Origin: Hyposmocoma kahamanoa
Taxonomy: Eukaryota > Arthropoda > Insecta > Lepidoptera > Cosmopterigidae
DNA: 64,000 nucleotides
Direction: 5' to 3'
Assembly (NCBI RefSeq): GCF_003589595.1
Contig: NW_020653713.1
Location: forward strand, 1,815,420 to 1,879,419
Below the pieces are notes generated by a model. The model was not told the origin of the DNA and did no database searches. It saw nothing but the letters and a program-made list of their open reading frames with translations. The translations under genes were made by a program, and so were the position numbers. Positions 1 through 11,617 of this stretch are shown here, piece after piece; positions within the stretch are counted from its first letter, which is position 1; each line of letters opens with the position of its first letter.

Positions 1-2050
1 GTACAAAGTTTGATATTTATTCTTAAATAATTCGTTTTAATTTAGCCCGTTTTCAGGATTTTCTATGACCGAGTTAAGTACATTCTGTCGTGTATCATTA
101 GACAATATCCTTAGGTATATCCTATATTTTTGTAAGACCGTTTAATAATAAATACCTTAACCGTTACATCGAACAAAACAATTTTTCCCGCTCCTCCACC
201 GGTGACTCAACCTTGCACTAACGTCACAGTACAGTTGTGATAATCATCAAAAAAATCGACCTCAAAAAACGAATAATATAAGCCCAAACACAAGGTAGCT
301 GCTGTACTGTACACTGTTGAGAAGTTCCTGTCACCTGTCCATTTTCATCATCAGATCAGATCTCCGTCACCATAACATTTTATTTTCACTGAAATTAAAT
401 CTATGAGCCAAGTTTTTTTGAAATCGGTTAACAGACAGTGGGTAAAAATCAAGAAATGGAATTCATTTCCTAACGGCACAAATTTGCAACGATGATGCAT
501 TCAGCGGGGCGTTTGCACGAAAGACAGAACAATAAATACAGTCTCGAAAAACCTATCAGAGCTCAGTCTGTCATTTTCGCTTTGTTTGGTATGGTTGTGC
601 CACTCTTTCGTGCAAATAGTCTAAAAAACTATAAAAGCTTTGTTGTGCTGTTGTTTAGTGTTTCAAAGGAAGAATGTGTGAGTTTTGGCGACATCAGTTC
701 TGATAGTAAACGAGGCTTAAGGCATTTCCACTGTTTTTTTCTTCTGTGGCACGAAATTATTAAGAGCTCTCGTGCCAAAAAAGTTATGACGTTGGCTCCG
801 CCCAAATTTGTGAAACAAATATATATGCCAGAAGTTCGCGTGACATGCGACAGGAGATGTTGAATTTGGCGCATTAAAAGTACCAAATTCGTTTTAGCGG
901 AATAACTCTAAAACTAAAGGAATTAAAAAAAAAATCCGTAGTGACAGTTCTCGATCATGCATAAATATAATTAATTATCTAATTTTTGTCCTAATAATAT
1001 GTAGCATTTCGAGGATAAATCGAAAAAATGTGAAAATTAGAGGTCATTTCGTGATTTTTATCTATCGAGGAAACTTTATTGTTTTATGTTTCTGATTAAT
1101 GTCTATGCTTGAATATATCGTGTAACTACACGATAAGTAACTACTTATACAATATTTTATTTTTAACTTTAAAGTGGATATACCCCTCTAAAATCAAATC
1201 GAAGATTAGGAAATTTTCCTCTGCTCCCTCTTAAGTAATCTATGTATGTTTTGCGCGTACATGCGCGCAATACGCATACGTTGAACGCATCACCCACCGT
1301 TGCAAATTTGTGGCCTTAGAAGTGGAATGAAATCTATTTCAGACAGTAGGTATAGTTAGTTATATATTCATAAAGTGTTAGTAGGTACTTACAACTATGT
1401 TTGTAGCAAAGTATTCATTTTCGTGAACAAGGACATTCAATGTTTGAGTAACGCGCGGCGAAGCTCGACTGCAACCAAGCGTCTACGCGCGACTCCATAT
1501 TTGCATAACACAAATTTGTACCTTAATAGTGGAAAAATAGAGACGAATATGCTATAGGCGAAAAACATGACGCGTCGCGACGCTTCGACTCTACGCCAGT
1601 GTGAGTTGAACCTAAGAAGATTGTTGGTGCTGCTTCTCACTGACCAACTGTGCCAGTATCTTGCAATATACTTCAAATTTGAACGGAACCACCAAGGTAC
1701 CTCCAGCAAAAAAATTTACTAAAAATTCTTCGATTCGGGGTAGACGTAATATATTTTGTCGAAATGAGAACTTCCTTTTTTGAAATCAGTTAAAAAACAG
1801 ATGGAGTCTTCAAAATCTCGCGACCTAGTATCTCTATTGATAAAGAGAGTTATTTAGCACAATAAAGTTTCTAGTGACATTTCCCACAGGCATTGAATAT
1901 TCGGCATTATTTCAAATTCGATAAAATCTCGATCGGGTGACAATGGGAACCTTTTCAGATGGCATAATAGTCAAAGTTGTTATCTGTTCTCGTTTATTTA
2001 TTTTTTGGACATTCAGTCACATTTCTCCCAGTTTCTTATACTGCTTTGGA
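1..2050. other. No gene recognised; degenerate repeat debris
   Basis: I see no supportable gene here. The 123-codon open frame at 492-863 has no recognisable motif, and the opposite strand is open over most of the same stretch. A 12-bp perfect inverted repeat lies at 512-523 and 605-616. The sequences near 255-275 and 1765-1798 resemble the left and right ends of TIR repeat G (see 37752-38206) but are strongly decayed. Around 1445-1610 there is a CpG-rich patch that resembles a short dispersed element, with no clear ends. Confidence 0.4.
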
Positions 2051-2060
2051 AGGCATTTTT

Positions 2061-2475
2061 TATGATACCTGGCGCCTGTCCATAACAGTTACAGTGCCGT
2101 TCAGAGTTCTAAATCATCATCGACCTTCATGAAGGAAGAGGTTTGGCCGAAGGGTGTCACGTATCATCAATTCCGCGGCCGGTTACCAGATAACGCCACA
2201 CGTCGCCGACAAGTGCAATACGTGTAGATTAGTTAGAAATAAAGTTTTATTATATTGTATGTACTTATATGTCAGTTCCTAAATTTTATATTATTTGGGT
2301 CACATACCTGAATTAAATAAATAAAATTAATAACAATCGAAGATATTTGAGGGGCAGTCCAACTACGACCTTCACCATACAAGTCCCATGTGCCTGCAGC
2401 ACCTTTAGCCTTCAAAACTGCTTGTGGCAGTACTTCCCTGGACGAACCCTTGTCACAAGAAGCTCTATTGTTACT
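2061..2475 (-). repeat. Two partial copies of SINE-like repeat A
   Basis: Two fragments of the commonest dispersed repeat in this window, repeat A, both reversed: 2061-2125 (3' module, containing the reverse of the 'GGCACTGTAACTG' core) and 2375-2475 (middle and 5' modules). In its fuller copies the repeat is about 250-290 bp and ends in an A-rich tail. I call it SINE-like from its size, dispersal and A-rich 3' end. No clear pol III A and B boxes are visible, so it may instead be a LINE tail. Between the fragments nothing is recognised. Confidence 0.5.
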
Positions 2476-2573
2476 AAATAGATTGTTTATGCTACAGTTT
2501 ACTTGAATATTTAGTAAATCTGAACGCGCAGCTTACTAGCCGCGGGCTACAGTACTCTGTAGCTATAGTTTAG

Positions 2574-2648
2574 TTATACAAATATTTGTCGCGGCCCGGA
2601 AATCGAACCCGGAACCTCTGCGTGGCAGACCGTCATGGTAACTGTTTG
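2574..2648 (-). repeat. tRNA-headed SINE S1, 5' fragment
   Basis: Minus-strand fragment of SINE S1. It reads, in sense, through a tRNA-like head with the B box GGTTCGATTTCC and then the 'GCGACAAATATTTG' that follows the head in fuller copies (48582-48785). The 3' half is absent. Confidence 0.5.
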
Positions 2649-3770
2649 TATTATTATTGTTTATAATTTTATATTATATTTTTCAATATTAAAAACAATC
2701 ACACGAAACCGAATGTTTCATCATATTTGCCAAGACTGACAAAGCCATTAACGACCTTAAGAGTATATACTACCTCACTTCGAATTCATATTTTTCCCGT
2801 GCTAATACGGTATATTTTGCTTGAGCATTTTTGTTTATTTCAGAACAATGGAAATCGTATGGTATACGTGTTCTATATAGTTCAGTTGATATAAAAAAAA
2901 ATCTTTGGCATGATTGGCATATATATATGTGCCTATTGAAAACAGCGGTTTTCTTGTAAAATTTCGAGATAAGTTTGTGTTTTTTTTTTCTTCGTGAAAA
3001 TTTTTAGTATTCGTATTTTCAAACCATATAGGTACTACTCATTGCATATCCTCAATTTTACTATATAATTTTACCAAACTGATTGATTCAACGTATGAAA
3101 ATGTCAGAACAACAAATCTTATTCTGTTAAAAAAATTAGAATTTCATGTTACGTTATTTTCACTTCGCGATGGTTGACGTAGTGAAGAAATATTTACCCC
3201 TGCATTAATTACGTGCCGGCTTTGCTTCGCCGACGTCGGCAAACACCGACTACTAAACAAAACATACCAGGCAGTAGACTGCGATAATGCGGACGAAAAG
3301 ACGTCCCGGAGCTTTCCAAAAGCTGCCCAACCGAGTCGGAGTCGACGACAAATCCATAGAATTATAAAAATATTAAATTAGAATTAGATATAATTTCTTA
3401 CATACATTACTTAAATACAGTAATTGAGATCCAATGTCGCAGTATGGACGAGTCGCAACTGCGAGCTATAGCAACTATAATGCTATTAGTACAGAGTACA
3501 GATGCACTACAGTATCTTGGTAATTTAAACATAGCTCTAAATATATCATTACATTGAACGCGGGTGGCATTGTACGCTTATTTGAAGTAGTTAACCCACA
3601 GACTACACGTACATAGTGTCCGACGAAACGCCTTAAAGAACGTTACTTTGACTTGATCTAAACAGCATGCAAATCTCCAAGCCAACATTTTACCACGCAT
3701 TTCATTTCTCGCTCAATATTACCATTATCACTAAGACTTTCCGTAACTATACGATCAAGATAACTGGAGA
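2649..3770. other. Intergenic, nothing recognised
   Basis: AT-rich sequence without a supportable open frame, RNA gene or repeat boundary. A short GC-richer patch lies at about 3210-3350. Confidence 0.35.
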
Positions 3771-3774
3771 GACG

Positions 3775-4530
3775 TCGTTTTTCGGCGTCGGGAAGTAAGC
3801 GTACCCTACAGCTTCATCACCAAAGAGGAGATTTCGTCGATGGCCTAGCGGTGGCAATCGCTAGTTGTGCAAAGCGTAACAGAAAGTGAGCGTGCCTAAT
3901 AGCTCCGGTACCTATCTGGAAAATAGGAAGGGTACATGCACCCAGGGCAGCTCACCCAAGGCACTAACTAGCCTCTAGAGAACCGAATGAAAACAAAGGA
4001 CAGAGGTCTGTATCAACCCTGTACACTGGCTGACCTGGTGTCAGAACCTGAACTTGTAAGTTTCGTGTGCGCGCACAGGTTATACTGCCCTTCTCGTATA
4101 CCCTAAGGGTCGGTAGGGAGGGTCACTTATAAGGGCCCTGGGCTTGCACAGGATATAGTCCGCATAATCAAGACGTTGATAAGGAGGGTCACTAAAAACT
4201 AAACTTAATTAGAAAGATATGAGACTGTTCCATATATACAACCCTATCCACGGGCTGATCTGGGGTTAGAACCTGAACTCATAAAGCAATAAACAAAACT
4301 TGTGTAGAAAGACACGGGACTGTACCGTAAATTCTAGCTACTAATTGTGCAATGCAGAACGGAAAGTGAGCCTGTCTACAGCTCTAGTCCCAATTTGGAT
4401 AATAGGGAGGGTCCTGTACGTGCGCCCGGGATCGCTCACCCAAGTAACTGCTAGCTTTTGAGAACTAGATGAAGTCTGTGTAAACAGGCTGATCTGGGGT
4501 CAGGACAGATAATAGAGTCCTTCCCGTATA
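3775..4530 (+). repeat. Dispersed repeat F, tandem partial duplication
   Basis: Two related copies of one repeat on the plus strand, about 3780-4140 and 4330-4530, matched by a reverse copy at 12350-12660. Shared landmarks are 'AAAGTGAGCGTGCCTA', a 'GGAAAATAGGAAGGGT' block and 'GCTCACCCAAG'. A shorter motif around 'CTGATCTGGGGT' recurs near 4030, 4255 and 4488, so the region also carries internal sub-repeats. No coding sequence is seen in it; the class of element is unknown. Confidence 0.6.
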
Positions 4531-4559
4531 ACTAAAAGGTTGGGCAGCAAGAGCATTAT

Positions 4560-5420
4560 AATAAAAACTTGAAAGATATGGGACCATATGTTGGGCCTAT
4601 AAATGTAAAGCCGACGAATCATATACATGCCCAAGTTGTCGTGATTACGAAACACCGAAAGATAATACTGGTGAATATAAAGAATGAAAGGAACAAAAAA
4701 GATATTTCAGAGCAATTTTCATGGGCAGTAACAACGGGAAGACGTGTAAGTAAAAATACACCTACTTTTAGTTACACGTCTGTCTCCTAATTGGGTAGCA
4801 AAGACGTCACTTAACTCATTTAGTCCTAATTGCAAAAGGAAAAGTCAGTTAGGGCACCTTTCCATTACTCGCTCGGGCTCAGTACGACCAAGAGTAATAG
4901 ATCTTCTAAAAGATTTGTCAGTAAACTCACACTGTTGGTTGTAATAAGGCCACATCTGCAAAACACACAGATTGTATAGAAGTTGACATGTAATAAGTGC
5001 AGTTGCACCACGTGGTATCAATTCGTACAATAGTACATTATTGCATAGGCCGGAAAGTAAGGGATTGCTGGATGAGTATAAGTTACAATATATTATAATT
5101 ATAGTTGTATTAATACGGGTCGAGCAATCTCCGTTCCCACCGAGGCTTATGTAGTGCTTTTCTCAAACAATGTGAGGAAATAATAAAAGACTAAAGAGAA
5201 GAAGATGTATACTTAGTTAAAAAAATATTAATTAAAATCTTAGGACAATTGCTAGAAGACAATGTTATTGTTTTTTCCAGGCAAATTGATAATAGTCTGC
5301 TGAATCTCTGATGATTTGATTAATTGTGAGCGTCTCTTCTCACTAGAGCTTTCTCGTTTTCGCGAAGAAAGGAATAGCAAATCAGCTATTTTATTTTACA
5401 GCCTTTTTTTAAAAGAAAGT
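4560..5420. other. Intergenic, nothing recognised
   Basis: No supportable gene. The words near 4940-4960 (GTAATAAGGCCACATCTGCA) recur almost exactly at 49952-49973 beside a perfect hairpin, so this is probably the end of another dispersed repeat. Confidence 0.35.
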
Positions 5421-5429
5421 AAGCGGTAC

Positions 5430-5940
5430 AGATTGATTGATTGATATTTATTTGCATAAAATATATTTTAAAAAAGGTGGTATATTGAAACAGTTTTCAT
5501 ATTTTACAAAAACTGTCATGCAAATTTTAAATTTTATTACATTACAGATTTTATAAGTCTGAAACTAACTTTAAAAGAAGTCTGTAATGGAGTAGAAGTG
5601 ACATCAGCTTACGTTTACATAAATGATTATTATTTATATCTTTTATATTAGATGGTAAAGTAATAAATATTTTCACACACATGGCCCCAGATTGTCTTTG
5701 ATAGTAAGTTAATTTGATACTACTGTGATTGGTACCCTATATTTCTGTAGTGAACATCCCGTGTCCTTTTAAAAAGCTTATAATTATTCTTTACAAAAAT
5801 AGACGCTTCAAAAATTTACATACAAGGCAGCGGTAGTATGTTAAGAGTTTTAAACAAAGGTTTACACGATTCTCGGGGTCATAAGCCACATATTGCCCGT
5901 ACACATTTTTTTGTTCTTTAAATAATTTATTTTCATCCGT
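5430..5940 (-). mobile_element. Probable LINE 3' end (minus strand)
   Basis: The plus strand begins with GATTGATTGATATTTATTTG, which read on the minus strand is a 3' terminus with ATCA-type short repeats, as on many insect non-LTR retrotransposons. The 500 bp upstream on the minus strand look like a degraded ORF end and 3' UTR but hold no readable frame. The call rests on terminus style only. Confidence 0.3.
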
Positions 5941-6253
5941 CGAATTCTCCCATTATTACAAGCCCGGTGCAGGTACTTTCAATTTGATTTGATGATGGGA
6001 AAAAATAAAGGAACAATTGTATGTCAATAATTACGGAGCTTCGGAGGCATGCATATGTCAAAACTTATATAAAATAATAGATAGATTTAAAAGTTTAGAG
6101 CAGCGGCAGCGCCAATAAGAGATTTTAATACTTGGTCTGCAGGCCTTAGCCGGGAACAAGTCGCACGGACCATATGACAAACTTTCCGTGTTAATTTTTT
6201 TTAAGTAATGCAACAAACATTTCCGAGCATATTTGAGAAAATTTACTTAGTAC

Positions 6254-6691
6254 TTGTTTCAAATATCCCCGAAACTGTTCACAGCCGCATTGGAGGATAT
6301 GTTTAAGACGCTGGACTGGAAAAGTATGGGCATTAACATAAACGGCGAGTACATCTCACATTTGCGATTTGCAGATGACATAGTCCTAACGGCGGAGTCG
6401 CTGGAGGAACTACAGCAGAAGCTGGACGGCCTAGGGTCCGCCTGGCGACGTATTGGTCTCGACATGAACTTGGACAAGACCAAAATCATGATCAATGACC
6501 ACATTGACCCGACCATAGTCGTAAATGGCCACCTTCTTGAAGTTGTTTCCCAATACGCTTCCCTCGGGCAGATTCTGCAATCAGGTAGAAACAATTTCGA
6601 GAAGAAAGCCAGGAGGAGGATTGAGCTTGGATGGGCAGCGTTTGGGAAGCTACGTCGAGTCTTCTCGTCACCTATACCACAAAATCTGTAA
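6254..6691 (+). pseudogene. RTE reverse-transcriptase fragment
   Basis: An open frame of 145 codons whose body (from about residue 4) is the palm region of an RTE-clade reverse transcriptase. Visible are ISPKLFTAALED (after motif B), the INGEYISHLRFADDIVL block with the catalytic Asp pair, and the LDMNLDKTKIM and RRIELGWAAFGKL motifs typical of the clade. The first codons come from flanking DNA because the element is truncated there. The stop at 6691 falls where the family continues, so this is a relic. Confidence 0.85.
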
Positions 6692-6844
6692 ACAAAGGTT
6701 TTCAACCAGTGCGTCCTGCCTGTTGTGATTTACGGAGCCTAGACGTGGACACTCACGATACGTCTAGTGCACCAATTGAAAGTCGCTCAGCAAGCTATGG
6801 AACGGGCTATCCTCGGAATTTCTCTGAAAGATAAAATTCGTAAT

Positions 6845-7584
6845 CAAAGTCAAAGTCAAAGTCAAAGATTATTTATTAAGCTACTGCTCGTTCACTACGC
6901 TGACCTCCCTGAAAAGAACGAGCAAGAAACTCTAGGGATTGCTCTTTTCAAATAAACTTAAATGCTATGGAATACACTTTGAATCAAATTTGTGTGGATT
7001 CTGGAGCCATGTCGTCTTTCCATACATCTTTATCTAACACGTAGTCTTCAATTTTGTAATATGATTTTTCGATCAAAATATTTTTAATGTAGTTTTTAAA
7101 CTTAGGAAATGATAAACTTAATATATGCTCCGGAATCTTATTGTAAAAACGTATACAGTTCCCCATAAAAGATTTGTTTACCTTGGTTAAACGAAATCGT
7201 GGTACCATGAGTTTGGACTTAGCTCTAAGGTTAATATTATGGATATCTTCTTTCTTATTGAAATTATGTATATTTTTACGAGCATATAAAATATTTGAGT
7301 AAATGTACTGTGATGCCATAGTCATGATACCAGTCTCCTTAAACTTTTCTCTGAGAGAAACCCGAGAGCCTAGACGGTACACAGAACGAATCGCTCGTTT
7401 TTGCAATACAAATATAGTTTGAATATCTGCCGCTTTACCCCACATGAGAATCCCGTAGGACATTATACTATGGAAGTAACTAAAGTAAACTAGTCTAGCA
7501 GTACTAACATCGGTAAGCTCACGTATTCTGCGGACTGCGTATGCAGCGGAGCTTAACCTGCTGGCCAGGGAAGATATATGTAAT
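6845..7584 (-). mobile_element. LINE-H: 5'-truncated CR1/jockey-group LINE with (TTTGAC)n tail
   Basis: A minus-strand LINE inserted in the RTE copy. On the minus strand it begins at about 7579 in the middle of the RT C-terminal region, runs through a 3' UTR and ends in a (TTTGAC)n tail, seen on the plus strand as CAAAGT repeats at 6845-6868. The pentamer GTAAT lies at both edges (6840-6844 and 7580-7584) and fits a target-site duplication. This family recurs at 18238, 26712, 33427 and 45302. Confidence 0.8.
6984..7567 (-). pseudogene. LINE-H ORF2 C-terminal region
   Basis: Minus-strand open frame whose body reads SSAAYAVRRIREL, YFSYFHSIMSYGILMWG and LQKRAIRSVYRL, the conserved region downstream of the RT palm in CR1/jockey-group LINEs. 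It continues through a basic stretch to a stop at 6984. Codons upstream of about 7579 belong to the host RTE element, not to this gene. No catalytic RT motif is left, so it cannot act by itself. A homologous block is in the longer LINE at 40-42.7 kb. Confidence 0.8.
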
Positions 7585-7881
7585 GAAGTTATCCGACAGA
7601 GTACTAAGGTCACCGACATAGCTCGTGCAATAAGCAAGCTGAAATGGCTGTGGGCTGGTCATATCTGTCGAAAAACCGATAACAGATGGGGAAAACGAGT
7701 GCCAGTGTGGAGGTCGCGACTTGGCAAACGTAGTGTAGGACGCCCTCCGGCCAGGTGGAGTGACGACCTGCGGAAGGTTGCTGGCGGGAAATGGATGCAA
7801 CAAGCTGAAGACCGGGCGAAATGGCGCACATTGGGGGAGGCCTATTTCCAGTAGTGGACTGCAGTAGGCTGATGATGATGA

Positions 7882-8795
7882 CTTAAAACTATAGGTGGCG
7901 ACACTTGGACTAAATTAAGGAAAATAAAGTATTGAAACAACATTTTAGGAATTGCAACTAGTTCAATTGGTGAACACAATAAACTATCGTTGCCACGATG
8001 ACAAACACATCGAAATTCTCATTATTTTTTGCTTTGTTAGTTCGCAAGAAATTGTATAGATGACATTTCTTTGAAATTGTTCTCGAAACGAAGTAATGTT
8101 TTAGCACGAATTTTTGTTCTAAAATATTCAAAATTAATAGTAGATTGTACAACAAGTGCATAAAACGCGTCATTTTACGCGAGACGAGTATATGGACACC
8201 TAGGTCGAGGGTAAAATGGGTTTTATGAACGAGTTATATTTAATTAAAATTGTAAAATTACAACAATTAGACATATTTAATATGACGGTTTCTCCTGGCA
8301 CTTTGTATTTTATTATGAACTTGAGATACCTCCAAAGTTACGGGATTTTCTTGTTGTTCCACTTTGTAATTAGCACCATAATTTTGTAATATAACACGGA
8401 TTAAAAAATAAAAGTTTATTTTATAATGTTCTAGTGTGCGTGGCTGTTGGCGCAGGCGTCATTGCCTCAGTCATATACGACGATTTTATTTTATGCACTA
8501 GAGCATAAATTCCTATTTTATGCAGCCTACATGGGTGTAAGCTGGGGCATAAATACGAACTTTAAGAGCATGAGAAGTGAAAATTAATATTAACCACGAC
8601 GTTAGAACAAAATAAGACATAACGTACGTGATTGTTTTTCTTTCTGTACCTTGTACAATCTCTTTGCAATCCCTATAATAGAGACGCGACACGACAAACT
8701 GTTACGTGTGCTAAGCTGATGACACCCTCACTCAGGCTACATGGACTAATTCAATTAACAAAGGTATTTTACGTGTTACTTTACTTTTATTTATA
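7882..8795. other. Intergenic, nothing recognised
   Basis: AT-rich sequence. The 71-codon minus-strand frame at 7958-8173 has no recognisable motif and is not supported as a gene. Confidence 0.35.
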
Positions 8796-8945
8796 TAATA
8801 TCAAGTGACGGGACGAACAAGTCGTGGGCTGATAGTAAGCTACATGCCTATCCATAACAGTTGCAGTGCCACTCAGAGCTTTAAATCACAAAGTTCTGAA
8901 GAGTATTGCCACTGCGCCCGTCACCAACACCTTTACCCTTCAAAA
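8796..8945 (-). repeat. SINE-like repeat A, 3' half
   Basis: Reverse copy of the 3' module of repeat A: the A/T-rich end, 'TCAAGTGACGGGACGAACAA', then the reverse of the 'GGCACTGCAACTGTTATGG' core. Its 5' module is missing. Confidence 0.65.
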
Positions 8946-9660
8946 CCCATCTAAATTGGAAAACGCACACTGAAGGAATAAAATCAAAATTATCTTCATT
9001 TACCTACGCATTAGCGCTTTTGAAAACGAACACCAATTAAGCGGCTCGTGTCTTGTCCTTCCATTAGAGTTGTAAGATATGAAACGTCTCTCTCGGTTGT
9101 ACTGTAACTTAATAGCAAACCAACTCTATTTGTATTTATTCAACCTAAAGTGACTCCATTGCAGTGCAAATAAACGTGTCACGTCCAGCCGAGACTGGCA
9201 AGTTGAGCTTTACCCTTACAATGTTGCCAAAAATTGTTAAAACTAATTTTTAAAGCGCATATATTTCGCTGGCCATTTAGAAACATTGAGAGTATATCGA
9301 AGAGCGAAGCCTATTTGGGTCAACCCACTGGGCGAAGATAAGTTGGTCGCCCCAGGTATAAGTGGAGAGGCGCCGCGAAAGCGGACCTGAGCGAAATTCA
9401 AGCCAATAATTGGCGTAAGATTGCATAGAAAGAATAGGGTGTAATCTCGTTTCAGAGGCACGTTTTGGGTCGCTGAGACAGCAAAGTATTTTTTCCTACT
9501 TGTTAAGGCCCCCATATGCAAGACGATTTGTCTTCACAATACGACGATTCAGACTGATCGAAACGATAAATCTATGGCAATATTTTTTGCCAAATCATAA
9601 AGTTTACAATACAGATAACAACAAGATTTAGTTTAATTTTCTTAATATATCTACAATTTA
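8946..9660. other. Intergenic, nothing recognised
   Basis: No supportable gene. The 92-codon frame at 9243-9521 (minus) has no motif that I recognise. Confidence 0.3.
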
Positions 9661-9664
9661 CGTA

Positions 9665-9832
9665 AAAAGCCAGTGGATGATTTTCTTCAAAATGAAATGG
9701 GTCTACCCCCTTTCCAACAAAAAAAGAATCATGAAAATCGGTTCACAAATACCGGAGTTATTGCGTAACATACATACAAAAAAAAAGAACATACAGTCGA
9801 ATTTAGAACCTCCTCCTTTTTTGAAGTCAGTT
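9665..9832 (+). repeat. Right end of TIR repeat G
   Basis: Contains the right-hand part of repeat G: 'GTGGATGATTTTCTTCAAAA', a block encoding nothing obvious, 'ACCGGAGTTATTGCGTAACA', then 'GAACCTCCTCCTTTTTTGAA' and the terminal 'GTCAGTTAAAA'. The same order is seen in the full copy at 37752-38206. Confidence 0.7.
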
Positions 9833-10029
9833 AAAAAAGACACAAAAAACTAATATAAACAAAAACAGAAAGAACAAAAAACAGCGCAGCAAACATATTA
9901 TATTACTTATAAATTATATTACCTATACTGACATGGTGTGCGGCAGTGGCGTATGGAAAAGAATCCCATTCACTGCTAGTCACAACCAAGACTAGCCTAT
10001 GACACTGGTTTTTAAATTATTAATTAATC
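9833..10029. other. Spacer, nothing recognised
   Basis: Short AT-rich spacer between repeat G and repeat A fragments. Confidence 0.3.
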
Positions 10030-10330
10030 GTAACTGGTAGTAGCAGTAGAGCTCCTTGTGAAAGAGTTCGTCCAGGGAAGTACTGCCACCACTTACGTAT
10101 TTCTGGCGCCAAGTAGTAACGTCAGCATTACTGTGTTCCGGCTTTTAAGAGTGCTGGTGAAATTACAGGCACATGAGACTTAAAAGGTATCAAGGTCACG
10201 GGCGCAGTGGCAGTGCTTCTCAAATCTTTGCGATTTAAAGCTCTGAGTGGCACTGCAACTGTTGTGGACAGGCGTGTAGCTTACCATCAGACGCACAACT
10301 TGTTCGCTTCACTTGATTTTTTAAAAACAA
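10030..10330 (+). repeat. SINE-like repeat A, nearly full copy
   Basis: One of the most complete copies of repeat A. In order it shows 'GTAGCAGTAGAGCTCCTTGT', 'GTTCGTCCAGGGAAGTACTG', a 'GCATTACTGTGTTCCGG' module, 'GCTGGTGAAATTACAGGCAC', 'GGGCGCAGTGGCAGTG', 'CTCTGAGTGGCACTGCAACT' and an A-rich end. Open frames that cross it, such as 10207-10416, are by-products of the repeat. Confidence 0.75.
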
Positions 10331-10855
10331 TCTCAAACTTTGGTCCTAATTCGGATCCAAGCGTTACTTTCTTGGTCTCGCGGACGGCTATCGTGGCGAA
10401 GAAAAAGTGGATGTGAATGAGGCGCTGGCGCAAGGTGGATGCCTGAATGGAGACGTCGGGATTGGATGAGTCGGGCACAAGGTCGCCAAAAATGGAAGGA
10501 AGGCGCCTATATTCAAGGTTGCACCACAAAAAGGCCGCCGTGATGAAAATGAAACGACACAACTTTCGTCTTTCTACATTTAGGGCCAAGATTGTATGGA
10601 AGCGTATCACTCTCCTTTAACCTGTCGACCCTTAAATACAAATTACTAATGGGACGAGATTGCGCTTCCCCATCCCAAAAGGGTATTTTCGACAAATCAA
10701 TGCCAATCTGATACTGTAGACTTCCGGGTAAAAAAATATTATTAATATGTTGGGGAATGGAATAGAGAATTGCGAGCGTTTACAAAGTAGGAACTATTCA
10801 GCTGATTTACTTTTACTGGTTGAATATATCCCTACAATAATAGAATGGCTGTATT
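10331..10855. other. Intergenic, nothing recognised
   Basis: The minus-strand frames at 10287-10610 and 10513-10695 overlap one another and the repeat and show no domain. No gene is supported. Confidence 0.3.
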
Positions 10856-11130
10856 CGAACCTGCGTCTTCAGTATACCGTGGCTGAGCTACGGAACGAAC
10901 CAGCTGACCTTACACATTTTTCTACGTGTTTCTTGCAGATCTTTGTTTTTTGTTTTCAACGACTTTTTGGCCGTAACGCCCATCTGTGAGAAATATAAAA
11001 GTTTTTTCTTCACTCAACGACAATACCTTTTTTTGTAATGAAATAAAAAAAAAGCAATCACCCAGTAAGAAAAATTCGTTCGATCCGGTTGGATTCCAAC
11101 CACCCCGCCTTTAGTACACCGTGTTCGATG
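10856..11130 (-). repeat. Degenerate SINE S2 fragments
   Basis: Reverse-oriented, decayed pieces of SINE S2 (reference copy 14884-15172). Region 10856-11000 keeps the A-box side (reverse of 'CCGTGGCT') and 'CAACGACTTTTTGGCCGTAA'. Region 11055-11130 keeps a B-box-like 'GATCCGGTTGGATTCCAACC'. Confidence 0.5.
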
Positions 11131-11322
11131 GCATTCGTTGGTTCGAATCCAGAGATTTATATGCGATTGGGACAATTTATAACCAGAGCACCAGAGTGTC
11201 ATTGAAAGAGCAGTTTAATAGTATTTTATGCAGTCGTTTCATAATGAGGTCTCATGACGTTGAGGACCGTGGCTTTGCCGAGTGGTCCAAGTAATAGGTA
11301 CGAGATTTTAAGACCTAATTAT

Positions 11323-11609
11323 CAACATCTTACAAATTATATGGACGTCGGGTCCGCGCTAAAAAGTGTCCGAACTTATAGGGCGTTAAAATCGTATATA
11401 GAGCGTCATTCACGCTTTAGTCTTCGTTTGTTCGACTGACAGCGAAGCAAGCAAAATTAGACAGTACTGCGATGACATTACAATTTAAATTCAACGTTTT
11501 AGCTTTTTCATATTCCCTTACATGTCACTACGTTTAAATAGGTTGACTTGGGACATTTTTTTCGCGCTTTTTGTATTAGACCCGTCGTCCATTTATTTGT
11601 AAGTCAATG
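11323..11609. mobile_element. hAT-like MITE, copy 1
   Basis: A 287-bp non-coding element with inverted ends (right end GTAAGTCAATG; left end decayed to CAACATCTTAC). It is flanked by the exact 8-bp direct repeat CTAATTAT at 11315-11322 and 11610-11617. The internal sequence ('AAAAAGTGTCCGAACTTATA', 'CAGCGAAGCAAGCAAAATTA') is shared with three other copies at 19106, 34798 and 43501. An 8-bp duplication is the signature of hAT transposases (also of P elements). The C-A...T-G termini favour hAT. Orientation is arbitrary. Confidence 0.85.
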
Positions 11610-11617
11610 CTAATTAT

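Larger units (their letters stand above)
6260..7881 (+). mobile_element. RTE-clade LINE, 5'-truncated, split by another LINE
   Basis: An RTE-type non-LTR retrotransposon fragment in two pieces, 6260-6844 and 7585-7881, separated by a minus-strand LINE-H insertion. The first piece starts inside reverse transcriptase (ISPKLFTAALEDMF, the motif-B side) and continues through FADDIV. The second piece resumes with KVTDIA and reaches the family's C-terminus (GRPPARWSDDLRKVAGG) and an ATGATGATG tail. The joined reading runs from ...KDKIRN to EVIRQ..., matching the same region of the fuller copy at 61-63.7 kb (GIRNEEIRR). It is dead: a stop at about 6691, frame slips after it, and no 5' half. Confidence 0.85.

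Noticed and set aside
492..863. 123-codon ORF as a gene
   Set aside because: No domain, no signal peptide, no splice evidence, and the opposite strand is open over most of the same stretch.
6525..6834. Two further ORFs overlapping the RTE fragment
   Set aside because: Out-of-frame shadows of the RTE reverse-transcriptase relic.
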